64,000 nt of DNA from Streptomyces sp. cg36 (GCF_041080675.1 NZ_CP163520.1:5580001-5644000), one strand, 5' to 3'; counted from the first letter of the stretch, positions 7,656 through 15,230 are shown. Notes: generated from the sequence alone by a model not told the origin. Program-made: numbers and translations.

Positions 7656-7915
7656 CAGTCCTGCGTGCTGTCCTGATCGTGACCCTGGTCGTTCCGGGAG
7701 TCCGAGTTCGTCGTCGTGGAGGTCTCGGTGCCGGAGCTGGTGCCGTGCTTGCCCATCTCGACGACCTGCCCGGCACGGTCGCGGAACACTCCGAGCTGTG
7801 TCGTGGGGTCGATGGCGACCGTGGTGTGGGGTCGGCGGGTGACCGTCGGGTAAGGCGCGAGTCGGCCCGCACCCCACGGCCGCGTGGGGGAGGGGAGTGC
7901 GGCAGAGGTGGTCAT
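7655..7915 (-). CDS. tgmA: ATP-grasp-modified RiPP precursor peptide (TgmA-like)
   Basis: This 86-residue peptide begins MTTSAALPSPTRPWGAGRLA. The PWG-x-x-R-x-x-PYP motif (residues 14-23) is the leader signature of TgmA-type precursors. The leader continues through TTVAIDPTTQLGVFRDRAGQ. The likely core is the last 30-34 residues, after VVEMGKHG. It is very rich in Thr/Ser (TSS, TET, TTT) and ends with five Asp residues among Asn and Gln. Hydroxyl donors therefore lie ahead of acidic acceptors, as needed for side-chain ester rings, and an Asp is available for aspartimide formation. A good ribosome site (AAGGAG) precedes the ATG. No double-Gly or other obvious protease site is visible, and no protease or exporter gene is in the island. 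Confidence 0.88.
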   Translation of the reverse strand: MTTSAALPSPTRPWGAGRLAPYPTVTRRPHTTVAIDPTTQLGVFRDRAGQVVEMGKHGTSSGTETSTTTNSDSRNDQGHDQDSTQD

Positions 7916-7950
7916 GAGACTCCTTGGATCGAAGGGTGTGGTGTGGGAAT

Positions 7951-7976
7951 CCGTCTGCGCCAGGGGGCGCAGACGG
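7951..7976 (-). other. perfect hairpin just upstream of the precursor gene
   Basis: Eleven-base arms (CCGTCTGCGCC and its complement) flank a 4-base loop in the 79-base gap between the 68-aa gene and the precursor gene. It lies about 35 bases before the precursor start on the minus strand and no T run follows. It could be a processing or stability element, or a partial terminator setting the ratio of precursor to upstream proteins. Confidence 0.6.
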
Positions 7977-7994
7977 CGATCTGCGGGCCGCGGC

Positions 7995-8201
7995 TCAGGG
8001 GTGAGCGGCCTGGATGTTGTCGGCCGCGGTCGTCCACTCGACTCCGGACGCGGGCCGGATGTGCGCGATGCGGACCGTGCCGTGGCTGTGGAGCTCGTGT
8101 GTGACGGCGACGGGCACGCCCTCCCCGCGCGAGGCGATGTCACGGACATGTGTGTCCAGGAGCGGGTGATGCTCGTAGCCGTCGGAACCGACCGGATTCA
8201 C
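7995..8201 (-). CDS. small protein, second gene of the graspetide operon
   Basis: This is a 68-residue protein. The GTG start at 8201 overlaps the stop of the preceding small gene in a GTGA, which supports real translation of both. The C-terminal half (GTVRIAHIRPASGVEWTTAADNI) resembles a family of small streptomycete proteins, often beside XRE regulators, that end in an LRP-x-GG-x-EW-type motif. The function of that family is unknown to me. It has several His residues but no clear metal site. Its position before the precursor suggests a regulatory or maturation role, which is inference. Confidence 0.6.
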   Translation of the reverse strand: MNPVGSDGYEHHPLLDTHVRDIASRGEGVPVAVTHELHSHGTVRIAHIRPASGVEWTTAADNIQAAHP

Positions 8202-8365
8202 TCCTCCGGCTCCTGCCGGGCCTCGACGCGGCGCATGAACCTCTCCCAGCCGTCGGCCGCCCGTACCCGCAGAGCCCGGCTCGGCGCACCCGGCCGGGGC
8301 TCTGGCGGCGTGTACGTACGGCCACTGGCGCCAGGGTTCCTGCGGGGCAGTCCGGAGGTCGTCAC
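8198..8365 (-). CDS. small protein, first gene of the graspetide operon
   Basis: This is a 55-residue frame read directly from the sequence: GTG at 8365, TGA at 8198-8200. It begins MTTSGLPRRNPGASG and ends RVEARQEPEE, with a basic Pro-rich N-terminus and a helical segment (AADGWERFMRRVEARQ). A GAGAGGAG ribosome site lies upstream with a spacing of about 6 bases. Its stop overlaps the next gene's GTG. It would be the first gene after the divergent promoter region shared with the XRE regulator. No family is recognised. Confidence 0.5.
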   Translation of the reverse strand: MTTSGLPRRNPGASGRTYTPPEPRPGAPSRALRVRAADGWERFMRRVEARQEPEE

Positions 8366-8473
8366 GTGGTCGCTCCTCTCCGTGGGAGCCGCCCGGAGGG
8401 TCCTTCGGCCTCCGAGCGGCGTGTGACCAGTGAACGACGATCCGTTACCTTCTCCCAGAGCGAACCTCGCGCA

Positions 8474-8513
8474 ATACCCAGGCGTTTTCCAGGCGTTGGC
8501 ACGTGGCGGGTAT
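8474..8513. promoter_or_regulatory. candidate operator between the graspetide operon and its regulator
   Basis: CCAGGCGTT occurs at 8478-8486 and again at 8489-8497, 11 bases apart (one helical turn). These are flanked by ATACCC (8474-8479) and GGGTAT (8508-8513) as an outer inverted pair. The site lies in the 182-base divergent region between the minus-strand operon and the XRE regulator, a natural place for that regulator to bind. Direct evidence of binding is not available from sequence. Confidence 0.35.
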
Positions 8514-8547
8514 GAGTGCGTGAAAGGGTTCTCGTGAGGGGAGACCT

Positions 8548-9804
8548 ATGACGTCGAGGCGTAAGCACGTTGCGGAACGGCGCGTGGCCCGGGGTTACTC
8601 TCAGGAGGAATTCGCAGAAGCGCTCTCGGTGGCCGCGTCCACCGTGGTCCGTTGGGAAAGTGGTCGCGCCGCCCCGCGTCCCCACCAACGGCCGAAGATC
8701 GCAGAGCTGTTGGGAGTGACCCTCCCCGAGCTGGAAGCCCTTCTCTCCGACGAACAGCCGGCCGAGACAGCCGGGCTCTCCGCTGCTCCACCCCTCCTCC
8801 ATGGTGATGATGACGACATGAAGCGCCGCGAAGTCCTGGGTCTGCTCGCCGTTACGGGTGCGCTGGTCGCTCTTCCCGATCCCGGCGAGGCCGCCCGAGG
8901 GCGGGCAGTATCGATGCTCTTGGAGACAGGGGACGCCCTACACCGCAGCCTCTGGCAGGCCTACGCGCTATCGGACTCCAAGCAGGTCGTCTTCCCTGCG
9001 GTGCGCGCACAGCTCGATGTGATGGCGAAGGGGCTGACCGAGACCCGTACTGCTGTGGATCGGTCCCGATTGTGTCGGATGACAGCCGACGTCTACCAGC
9101 TCGTCGGTGAGCTGTTCTTCGACGCCAACAGGTACACCGAAGCCGCGCAGTGCTACACACTGGCCGCCAACGCGGCCTACGCCGGTAGCGACCACGACCT
9201 GTGGGCCTGTGCCATGACCCGCCACGCGTACGTCGAGCTGTACGCGCGCCGCGCGCACGCCGCCCAGCCCCTGCTCGCGGCAGCTTTCCGCATCGCCCTG
9301 AGGGGCGACGACACTCTCTCCACCCGTCACTGGGTCGCGGCCGTGCAGGCGCAGGCGTACGCCGCCGTGGGCGACCTCGACGCATGCAACCGGGCTCTTG
9401 ACGAAGCAGAGAAAGCGCACGCCCTCGACGGCGCTCACTCCCACAACGGCGGCTGGCTCCGCTTCGACGGCTCCCGCCTGGCAGAGGAGCGAGGAGCCTG
9501 CTACCTCCAACTGGGCCGCCCTGATCTCGCCGAGGAAGCGCTGACCACGGCCCTTGCCCAGCCTCTGTCCCTGCGTCGCCGCGCCGCTGTTCTGAGCGAC
9601 CTCGCCGTGCTCGGGGCGCACAGGCAAGACACCGATCAGGTCGTGCACTACGCGGAGCAGGCACTCGGACTGGCCGACCTGTCGAATTCGGGATTCATCG
9701 GCAAGAAGCTGGACGGGCTTCGGGGGCGTCTTGCCCCGCTCATGTCCGATGACCGAGTCTCGACTCTTGATCACCGAATCGCTGCGCTTCCGCGCACCGC
9801 ATAA
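8548..9804 (+). CDS. XRE-family regulator with a TPR-like C-terminal domain
   Basis: The 418-residue protein begins MTSRRKHVAERRVARGYSQE. The N-terminal helix-turn-helix (about residues 5-65) includes SQEEFAEALSVAASTVVRWE. After a linker (DEQPAETAG) and a hydrophobic helix (VLGLLAVTGALVALPDP), the rest is helical and repeat-like, with TPR-type pairs such as NRYTEAAQCYTLAANAAYA and GRPDLAEEALTTALAQPLSL. This architecture is common in streptomycete regulators that sense peptides or small ligands. It is transcribed away from the graspetide operon, making it the obvious candidate regulator of that operon. The ATG at 8548 is preceded by GAGGGGAG. The 117-aa gene follows 16 bases downstream. Confidence 0.8.
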   Translation: MTSRRKHVAERRVARGYSQEEFAEALSVAASTVVRWESGRAAPRPHQRPKIAELLGVTLPELEALLSDEQPAETAGLSAAPPLLHGDDDDMKRREVLGLLAVTGALVALPDPGEAARGRAVSMLLETGDALHRSLWQAYALSDSKQVVFPAVRAQLDVMAKGLTETRTAVDRSRLCRMTADVYQLVGELFFDANRYTEAAQCYTLAANAAYAGSDHDLWACAMTRHAYVELYARRAHAAQPLLAAAFRIALRGDDTLSTRHWVAAVQAQAYAAVGDLDACNRALDEAEKAHALDGAHSHNGGWLRFDGSRLAEERGACYLQLGRPDLAEEALTTALAQPLSLRRRAAVLSDLAVLGAHRQDTDQVVHYAEQALGLADLSNSGFIGKKLDGLRGRLAPLMSDDRVSTLDHRIAALPRTA

Positions 9805-9820
9805 CGAGAGGGACACGCGC

Positions 9821-10174
9821 ATGAATGACGGCCGGATCTTCCGCGAGGCGTGGATCGACGGTGTGAACAAGCACTACCCCGGCGAGCCCAAGCCCGGCTA
9901 CGTCACACCGTGGGACGAGACGCCCGCGTGGGAGCGCGAAGCCGCCACCGCCGTGTACGGGCAGGTGCGCGACTTCATCGAGGTCAGCGGCGGGCATACG
10001 GCCCGGCTCACCCGCGAGCAGAAGGGCCGCTTCGTCGCGATCTGCTGGACCGCCCAGATGTTCAGGCACTTCGAAGACCCGAAGCCCGGATATGTTGCCG
10101 ACTGGTCCGACCTGCCGGACTGGCAGCGGGAGACGGACGCGGACATCTTCGAACGCATCGAAGGGACCGTCTGA
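9821..10174 (+). CDS. small protein with two W-x3-P-x-W repeats
   Basis: The protein has 117 residues. The ATG at 9821 follows a GAGAGGGA ribosome site; an earlier in-frame ATG at 9731 would lie inside the regulator gene and is not chosen. Two similar segments are visible: PGEPKPGYVTPWDETPAWER near residues 19-38 and FEDPKPGYVADWSDLPDWQR near residues 84-103. Each is followed by a helical stretch, so the protein looks like an internal duplication. I do not recognise a catalytic motif. It is the last gene before the right attachment site and probably co-transcribed with the XRE regulator. Conserved streptomycete proteins of this type exist, but I know no function. Confidence 0.65.
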   Translation: MNDGRIFREAWIDGVNKHYPGEPKPGYVTPWDETPAWEREAATAVYGQVRDFIEVSGGHTARLTREQKGRFVAICWTAQMFRHFEDPKPGYVADWSDLPDWQRETDADIFERIEGTV

Positions 10175-10230
10175 TCTCAGGAGCGACGACGTCCCAGTCC
10201 GGGCCGATCCGGGCGGGGATGTCTTGTTAC

Positions 10231-10250
10231 GTAGCCATCAAAGTAGCCAC
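10231..10250 (+). promoter_or_regulatory. putative arm-type integrase binding sites, right end
   Basis: GTAGCCA occurs at 10231-10237 and 10243-10249, 12 bases apart, the same spacing as the left-end pair. It matches 4342-4361 in 17 of 20 positions. It lies 53 bases inside the right core repeat. A small hairpin (CCTGCAC, loop, GTGCAGG) follows at 10263-10280. Confidence 0.5.
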
Positions 10251-10302
10251 GGAAGCACCATCCCTGCACGTTTGTGCAGGTCATAGCGTTGCGCCGACAG
10301 TC

Positions 10303-10331
10303 CCCGGCGTACAGCCCGACTCGTCTGCCCC
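10303..10331 (+). repeat. right attachment-site repeat (attR), copy of the rnpB 3' end
   Basis: These 29 bases are identical to 4203-4231 and are not attached to any RNase P RNA body, so this is the duplicated core left by site-specific integration. The remaining 153 bases to the next gene (10332-10484) show no gene. Confidence 0.85.
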
Positions 10332-10484
10332 CTCTTTCCACGGGAGGCCCCATCCGGGGCGTCGCCCCGGCAGCCTTCCGCCCGTGCCACCGGTGGCGCC
10401 GCCCCCGGCCGTGCGGTGAGCTGGTGGAGGACGGGCCCGGCCGTACCGGCGGGCCCGGTGAGTCCTCCCAGCGAAGGAGCCCCC

Positions 10485-10808
10485 GTGGCCATCTCCGTCG
10501 ACAAGCTCAGCGACCCCGCCGTACGCGCCTTCGTCGGCGCCCTGAACGCGGGCGACCGCGCCGCCTTCCAGGCCGCCCTCGCCCCGGGCGCCACCATGTC
10601 CGACGACGGGTCCGACCGGGACGTGGCCGACTGGACCGAGCGGGAGGTCTTCTCCAGCTCGGGCCACATGGACGTCGAGTCGGAGCGCGACGGCGGGCTG
10701 GCGCTGGTCGCCAGCTACCGCAACGACACCTGGGGCGAGATGCGGACGGCCTGGCGCTTCACCGTCGAGGACGGGAAGGTCAGCCGCTTCGAGACCGGGC
10801 AGGCGTAG
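10485..10808 (+). CDS. SnoaL/NTF2-like protein
   Basis: This 107-residue protein has the pattern of the nuclear transport factor 2 superfamily: an N-terminal helix (DPAVRAFVGALNAGDRAAFQ), ALAPGATMSDDGSDRDVADW, and a final sheet including MRTAWRFTVEDGKVSRFETG. The GTG at 10485 is chosen because AAGGAG lies 5 bases upstream; a longer frame from 10416 has an atypical N-terminus. Members of this fold include small isomerases, hydrolases and non-enzymatic binding proteins, so no substrate can be assigned. It is the first core gene to the right of the island. Confidence 0.75.
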   Translation: MAISVDKLSDPAVRAFVGALNAGDRAAFQAALAPGATMSDDGSDRDVADWTEREVFSSSGHMDVESERDGGLALVASYRNDTWGEMRTAWRFTVEDGKVSRFETGQA

Positions 10809-10823
10809 CGGCCGGCCCCCGGG

Positions 10824-11681
10824 TCACTCCGGGATGCGGACGCCCGTCCCGCCCACCCGTACGCGCGGGTCGCCCGCCCGCAGCGTCACCGTCAGGACGC
10901 CGGGGCGGCCCAGGTCCTCGCCCTGGTGCAGGGTGAGGACCGACTCCTCGGGGACCAGGCCGAGTTCACGGGCGTACGCGCCGAAGGCCGCGGCGGCCGC
11001 GCCCGTCGCCGGGTCCTCCACCACGCCGCCGACCGGGAACGGGTTGCGGACGTGGAAGACGGTCTCCGAGGCGCGCCACACCAGCTGCACCGTCACCACG
11101 TCGAGCCGCCGCATCAGGGTGGCCAGGCCCTCGAAGTCGTACGAGAGGTCCGCCAGGCGCGCGCGGGTCGCGGCCGTCAGCACCAGGTGGCGCGCGCCCG
11201 CGAACGCGATGCGCGGCTCGACCGCCGGGTCCAGGTCGGCGGCGGGCCAGCCGAGCGCGGCCAGCGCCTGGGCGAGGTCGTCCGGCGCGATCGGCTCGGT
11301 GTGCGGCTCGACACTGGTGAGGGTGGCGCGCAGGGTGCCGTCCTCCTCGGTGACGGTCACCGGGACCGTACCCGCCTGGGTCGCGAAGACCAGTTCGCCC
11401 GGGCCGACCCGGTCGCCCAGGGCCACGGCCGTCGCCACGGTGGCGTGCCCGCAGAAGGGGACCTCGGTCTTGGGGCTGAAGTAACGGATGGTGAACGCCC
11501 GTCCCGGCTCGCCGAGGCCCTCGGGCGGTGCGGTCAGGAACGCGGACTCGCTGTAGCCGAGTTCGGCGGCGATCGCGAGCATGGCGTCGTGGTCGAGTCC
11601 CGCGGCGTCGAGGACGACCCCGGCGGGGTTGCCTCCGGCGGGGTCGGTGGAGAAGGCGGTGTAGCGCAGGATGTTAGTCAT
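10824..11681 (-). CDS. PhzF-family isomerase
   Basis: The protein (285 residues) is a full-length PhzF/diaminopimelate-epimerase-fold enzyme. It begins MTNILRYTAFSTDPAGGNPA. The conserved Glu that acts as general base in PhzF is present in ELGYSESAF (near residue 45). The two-domain fold is marked by FSPKTEVPFCGHATVATAVA in the first half and VEDPATGAAAAAFGAYAREL in the second. Most genomic PhzF homologues are not in phenazine clusters, and none is seen here, so the substrate is unknown. It converges with the SnoaL-like gene 15 bases away. Confidence 0.88.
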   Translation of the reverse strand: MTNILRYTAFSTDPAGGNPAGVVLDAAGLDHDAMLAIAAELGYSESAFLTAPPEGLGEPGRAFTIRYFSPKTEVPFCGHATVATAVALGDRVGPGELVFATQAGTVPVTVTEEDGTLRATLTSVEPHTEPIAPDDLAQALAALGWPAADLDPAVEPRIAFAGARHLVLTAATRARLADLSYDFEGLATLMRRLDVVTVQLVWRASETVFHVRNPFPVGGVVEDPATGAAAAAFGAYARELGLVPEESVLTLHQGEDLGRPGVLTVTLRAGDPRVRVGGTGVRIPE

Positions 11682-11754
11682 GCCTGCGACAACTCTGTGG
11701 GGTGGGGAAGCATTCCACTGGGCGCCGTTGTTCGTCCGCGGGCCGTGCTGGGCC

Positions 11755-11905
11755 GGTCGCGCCGTTCCCCGCGCCCCTTCAAGGCCGTCGTTCGTCCGTC
11801 GACCGTGGTGGCTTCTCGCGCCGTTCCCCGCGCCCCTTCAAGGCCGTCGTTCGTCCGTCGACCGTGGTCGCTTCTCGCGCAGTTCCCCGCGCCCCTGGCA
11901 ACCCT
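11755..11905 (+). repeat. palindromic intergenic repeat cluster (3 copies, 59-bp period)
   Basis: Three copies of TCGCGC(C/A)GTTCCCCGCGCCCC start near 11758, 11817 and 11876. The first two are separated by an almost identical spacer (CCGTCGTTCGTCCGTCGACC), giving a 59-base tandem. They sit between the 5' end of the phzF gene and the 3' end of the SDR gene. This repeat core recurs in at least five other intergenic regions of the window. Confidence 0.85.
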
Positions 11906-11919
11906 CGTTCGTCTGTGGG

Positions 11920-12684
11920 TCAGCCTCGGCCGATGTACGGCATCGTCGTCGCCATCACCGTGGCGAACTGCACGTTCGCCTCCAGGGGGAGTTCCGCCAT
12001 GTGCCGCACCGTCCGGGCCACGTCCGCCGCGTCCATCACCGGCTCCGCCGCCAGCTCCCCGTTGGCCTGCGGCACCCCCGCCGTCATCCGGGCCGTCATC
12101 TCCGTCGCCGCGTTGCCGATGTCGATCTGGCCGACCGCGATCCGGTACGGACGGCCGTCCAGGGAGAGGGACTTGGTCAGGCCCGTCATGGCGTGCTTGG
12201 TCGCGGTGTAGGCCACCGAGTTCGGGCGCGGCACGTGCGCGGAGATGGAGCCGTTGTTGATGATCCGGCCGCCCTGCGGCTCCTGCGCCTTCATCTGCCG
12301 GAACGCGGCCTGCGCGCACAGGAACGCCCCGTTGAGGTTGGTGTCGACGACATGGCGCCACGCCTCGTACGCCAGGTCCTCCACCGCGACCCCGCCGGGC
12401 CCGAACGTGCCCGCGTTGTTGAAGAGCAGGTCGAGCCGCCCGTACCGGTCCCGTACCGCCGCGAACAGGGCCGCCACCTCGTCCGGCGAGGTCACGTCCG
12501 TGGCGACGGGCAGGACGTCGGCGTCGGGGCCGGCCAGCGCCGCGGTCTCGGCCAGCGGCTCCGCGCGGCGGCCGGCCAGGGCGACGGACCAGCCCGCCGC
12601 GGCCAGGGCGAGCGCCACGGAGCGGCCGATGCCGGAGCCCGCGCCGGTGACGACGGCGGTCTTGCGCGCTGCGGATGCGGTCAT
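11920..12684 (-). CDS. short-chain dehydrogenase/reductase
   Basis: This classical SDR oxidoreductase has 254 residues. The NAD(P)-binding motif is TGAGSGIG near the N-terminus. NNAG follows (LFNNAGTFG), and the catalytic set is Ser in NNGSISAH with Tyr and Lys in YTATKHA. The cofactor is probably NADP because an Arg-rich AGRR follows the second strand. The ATG at 12684 lies 7 bases from a TACGCT -10-like hexamer on the minus strand, so the transcript may be leaderless. It is divergent from the efflux gene. The substrate cannot be predicted. Confidence 0.88.
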   Translation of the reverse strand: MTASAARKTAVVTGAGSGIGRSVALALAAAGWSVALAGRRAEPLAETAALAGPDADVLPVATDVTSPDEVAALFAAVRDRYGRLDLLFNNAGTFGPGGVAVEDLAYEAWRHVVDTNLNGAFLCAQAAFRQMKAQEPQGGRIINNGSISAHVPRPNSVAYTATKHAMTGLTKSLSLDGRPYRIAVGQIDIGNAATEMTARMTAGVPQANGELAAEPVMDAADVARTVRHMAELPLEANVQFATVMATTMPYIGRG

Positions 12685-12801
12685 GGTCCGGAGCGTACGG
12701 GAGCGGTGCGGGCCCGGCGCCCCGCCGTCCGCGATGTGGTCCCGAGCACCCCCGCCGGGCTGAGAGCATGGATGCTTGAAACGGCAACAAAGGAGACGGG
12801 C

Positions 12802-14070
12802 ATGACCGAGAGCGGCCGGACGGCAGAGGCACACATACCGGTACCGGCGGCCGTCACCGCCGCCCGCCGCGCCGGACTCCTGGTCACCCTGGTCCTCGGC
12901 GGGCTCACCGCGCTCCCGCCGCTCTCCATGGACATGTACCTGCCCGCGCTCCCGGAGGTCACCGGCGCGCTGCACGCGTCCGCCGCCACCGTCCAGCTCA
13001 CCCTCACCGCGTGCCTGGCGGGCATGGCGCTCGGCCAGCTCGTCGTCGGGCCGATGAGCGACAAGTGGGGGCGCCGCAGGCCGCTCCTGGCCGGCATGGC
13101 CGTGTACGTGGTCGCCACCGCCGTCTGCGCCTTCGCGCCGGACGCCGGACTGCTGATCGCCTTCCGGCTGCTCCAGGGTCTGGCGGGCGCGGCGGGCATC
13201 GTGATCGCCCGCGCGGTGGTGCGGGACCTGTACGACGGCGTGGAGATGGCCCGGTTCTTCTCCACCCTGATGCTGATCTCCGGCGCGGCCCCGGTGGTGG
13301 CTCCGCTGATCGGCGGCCAGGTGCTGCGGCTGACCGACTGGCGCGGGGTGTTCGTGGTGCTCACCGCCGTCGGGCTGCTGCTCACCCTCTTCGTCTGGCG
13401 CTGCCTGGGCGAGACGCTGCCGCCCGAGCGGCGGCACGAGGGCGGGGTCGGCGAGGCCCTGCGCACCATGGGCGGGCTGCTCAAGGACCGCGTCTTCACC
13501 GGTTACGTGCTGGCGGGCGGCCTCGCGTTCGCCGCGCTCTTCTCGTACATCTCGGCCTCCCCGTTCGTGATCCAGGAGATCTACGGGGCCTCGCCGCAGA
13601 CCTTCTCGCTGCTCTTCGGGCTCAACTCGGTCGGCCTGGTGGCCGCCGGGCAGATCAACGGCAAGCTCCTGGTGGGCCGGGTCAGCCTCGACAAGGTGCT
13701 GGTGTGCTCGCTGAGCGCGGTGGTGCTCGCGGCGGTGGCGCTGCTCGTCATGACCTCCGGCGTCTTCGGCGACCCGGGCCTCGCCCCGGTCGCGGCCGGC
13801 CTGTTCGTGCTGATGTCCGCGATGGGCATGGCCACGCCCAACACCACGGCCCAGGCGCTGATGCGCACCCCGCACGCGGCGGGCTCCGCGTCCGCGCTGC
13901 TCGGCACCTCCTCGTTCCTGATCGGCGCGGTGGCCTCGCCGCTGGTGGGGATCGCGGGGGAGGGGACGGCCGTGCCGATGGCCGTGGTGCAGCTCGCCTC
14001 CGGCGTCGCGGCGCTGCTCTGCTTCCTGCTGCTGTGCCGCCCCTGGCAGCGGCGGGACTCGGCGGTCTGA
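12802..14070 (+). CDS. Bcr/CflA-family MFS drug efflux transporter
   Basis: This is a 422-residue membrane protein with about 12 hydrophobic segments. The Bcr/CflA signature appears early: [20 protein letters not shown], then the MFS loop motif [19 protein letters not shown] between helices 2 and 3, and [20 protein letters not shown] in helix 4 to 5. It is expected to export drugs by proton antiport. The ATG at 12802 follows an AAGGAGA ribosome site; longer upstream extensions are non-coding. It is divergent from the SDR gene, with 117 bases between them. No dedicated regulator is adjacent. Confidence 0.88.
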   Translation: MTESGRTAEAHIPVPAAVTAARRAGLLVTLVLGGLTALPPLSMDMYLPALPEVTGALHASAATVQLTLTACLAGMALGQLVVGPMSDKWGRRRPLLAGMAVYVVATAVCAFAPDAGLLIAFRLLQGLAGAAGIVIARAVVRDLYDGVEMARFFSTLMLISGAAPVVAPLIGGQVLRLTDWRGVFVVLTAVGLLLTLFVWRCLGETLPPERRHEGGVGEALRTMGGLLKDRVFTGYVLAGGLAFAALFSYISASPFVIQEIYGASPQTFSLLFGLNSVGLVAAGQINGKLLVGRVSLDKVLVCSLSAVVLAAVALLVMTSGVFGDPGLAPVAAGLFVLMSAMGMATPNTTAQALMRTPHAAGSASALLGTSSFLIGAVASPLVGIAGEGTAVPMAVVQLASGVAALLCFLLLCRPWQRRDSAV

Positions 14071-14108
14071 GCCGCCCGGGTACGCCGACGAGGACGCCGC
14101 CGCGCCCG

Positions 14109-14114
14109 TAGAAT
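14109..14114 (+). promoter_or_regulatory. -10 hexamer of a probable leaderless promoter
   Basis: TAGAAT ends exactly 6 bases before the GTG at 14121 and no ribosome site is present. The arrangement matches other leaderless candidates in this window. Confidence 0.5.
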
Positions 14115-14120
14115 CCCCAG

Positions 14121-15110
14121 GTGAACGAGAACGTACGCGTCCCGGAAGCCCTGCGGTCGAGCCTGGCGGGGCTGCTGGACGGGCTGCCGCCGTCGCAGGC
14201 CGCGCAGGCCGTCGAGCGGCTGATCGCCACCTACCGGGGCGCCACCCAGACCCATGCCCCGGTGCTGCGCGACCGCTCCGACGTGGCCGCGTACGCCGCG
14301 TACCGGATGCCCGCGACCTTCGAGGCGGTGCGGTCCGCCCTCGGCGCCCTCCAGGACGCCGTCCCGCAGTGGACCCCGGCCACCCACACCGACGTCGGCG
14401 GCGGCACCGGCGCGGCGAGCTGGGCGGTCGCGGAGGCGTGGGACACCGCCACCACCGTCCTGGACTGGGCCGAGCCCGCACTGGCCGTCGGCCGCGAACT
14501 GGCCGCCGCCTCAGGCGTCGAGGGCCTCGGCGCGATCCGCTGGGAGCGGGCCCGGATCGGCTCGGCGCTGAAGCTGGCCGCCACCGATCTGATCACCGTC
14601 TCGTACGTGCTGAACGAGCTCACCGCCGAGGACCGCACCGCCCTGGTGGACGCCGCCGCGTCCGCCGCCACCGGAGCCGTGGTCATCGTCGAGCCGGGCA
14701 CCCCCGACGGCTACGCGCGGATCATCGAGGCCCGGGACCGGCTGATCGCGGCCGGGTTCACCGTCGCCGCGCCCTGCCCGCACAGCGCCGCCTGCCCCAT
14801 CGAGCCGGGCACGGACTGGTGCCACTTCTCGGCCCGGGTCAGCCGCTCCTCCCTGCACCGGCAGGTCAAGGGCGGGTCACTGGCGTACGAGGACGAGAAG
14901 TTCAGCTATGTGGCGGCGGTACGGGGACCGGCCGAGCCCGCCGGGAACCGGATCGTGCGGCGGCCCCAGATCCGCAAGGGGCAGGTGCTGCTGGAGCTGT
15001 GCACGCCGCAGGAGGAGCTGCGCCGCGAGACGGTCAGCAAGCGCCACGGGCCGCTGTACCGGGCGGCCCGCGACGCCGAGTGGGGCGACGCGTGGCCCCC
15101 GGCGGAGTAG
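14121..15110 (+). CDS. Rsm22-like small ribosomal subunit methyltransferase family protein
   Basis: This 329-residue protein of the Rsm22 family is a SAM-dependent methyltransferase-fold protein linked to the small ribosomal subunit. The SAM site is [20 protein letters not shown]. Further landmarks are [24 protein letters not shown] and [13 protein letters not shown]. The Cys cluster [18 protein letters not shown] near residue 220 is typical of this family and may bind a metal or Fe-S centre. The GTG start at 14121 is supported by the family N-terminus and a -10 hexamer at leaderless spacing. The exact RNA or protein substrate in bacteria is not known to me. Confidence 0.82.
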   Translation: MNENVRVPEALRSSLAGLLDGLPPSQAAQAVERLIATYRGATQTHAPVLRDRSDVAAYAAYRMPATFEAVRSALGALQDAVPQWTPATHTDVGGGTGAASWAVAEAWDTATTVLDWAEPALAVGRELAAASGVEGLGAIRWERARIGSALKLAATDLITVSYVLNELTAEDRTALVDAAASAATGAVVIVEPGTPDGYARIIEARDRLIAAGFTVAAPCPHSAACPIEPGTDWCHFSARVSRSSLHRQVKGGSLAYEDEKFSYVAAVRGPAEPAGNRIVRRPQIRKGQVLLELCTPQEELRRETVSKRHGPLYRAARDAEWGDAWPPAE

Positions 15111-15165
15111 GACGGCTCCGGCCGAGGGCCGTGCCGGACCGCCCGCGCGGCGGGACGGCACGTGC

Positions 15166-15226
15166 CGTGGCCCCGCGCCCCTGGGCCGGTCCTTCGGGCC
15201 CGTCCGCGAAGGGCGCGGGGAACAGC
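15166..15226. repeat. intergenic repeat pair forming an inverted structure
   Basis: GCCCCGCGCCCCTGGGCC on the left faces GGGCGCGGGGAACAGCGAC on the right. One half-copy of the common repeat is thus in each orientation, between two converging genes. The pair can form a bidirectional hairpin. Confidence 0.65.
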
Positions 15227-15230
15227 GACC

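Larger units (their letters stand above)
4203..10331. mobile_element. 6.1-kb island integrated at the 3' end of rnpB, without an integrase
   Basis: The island is bounded by exact 29-base direct repeats (4203-4231 and 10303-10331), one being the native rnpB 3' end. Related 20-base sequences, GTAGCC...GTAGCCAC with two half-sites 12 bases apart, lie inside each end (4342-4361 and 10231-10250) in the same orientation, as arm-type integrase sites would. GC content is visibly lower than in the flanks. Cargo is an apparent graspetide operon, a possible HEPN protein, an XRE/TPR regulator and a small repeat protein. No tyrosine or serine integrase, excisionase, replication or transfer gene is visible, so the element is probably stranded or mobilised in trans. 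Confidence 0.75.

Noticed and set aside
8548..9804. Regulator gene considered as the missing integrase or excisionase of the island
   Set aside because: It has an XRE helix-turn-helix and TPR-like helices, with no R-H-R-Y catalytic set or resolvase Ser.
10824..11681. Evidence for a phenazine cluster
   Set aside because: PhzF homologues are common outside phenazine pathways and no other phz gene is in the window.
11671..12801. Long plus-strand extension upstream of the Bcr/CflA gene
   Set aside because: It crosses the repeat cluster and the opposite-strand SDR gene and reads as Arg/Pro/Gly sequence. The ATG at 12802 with an AAGGAGA site is the true start.
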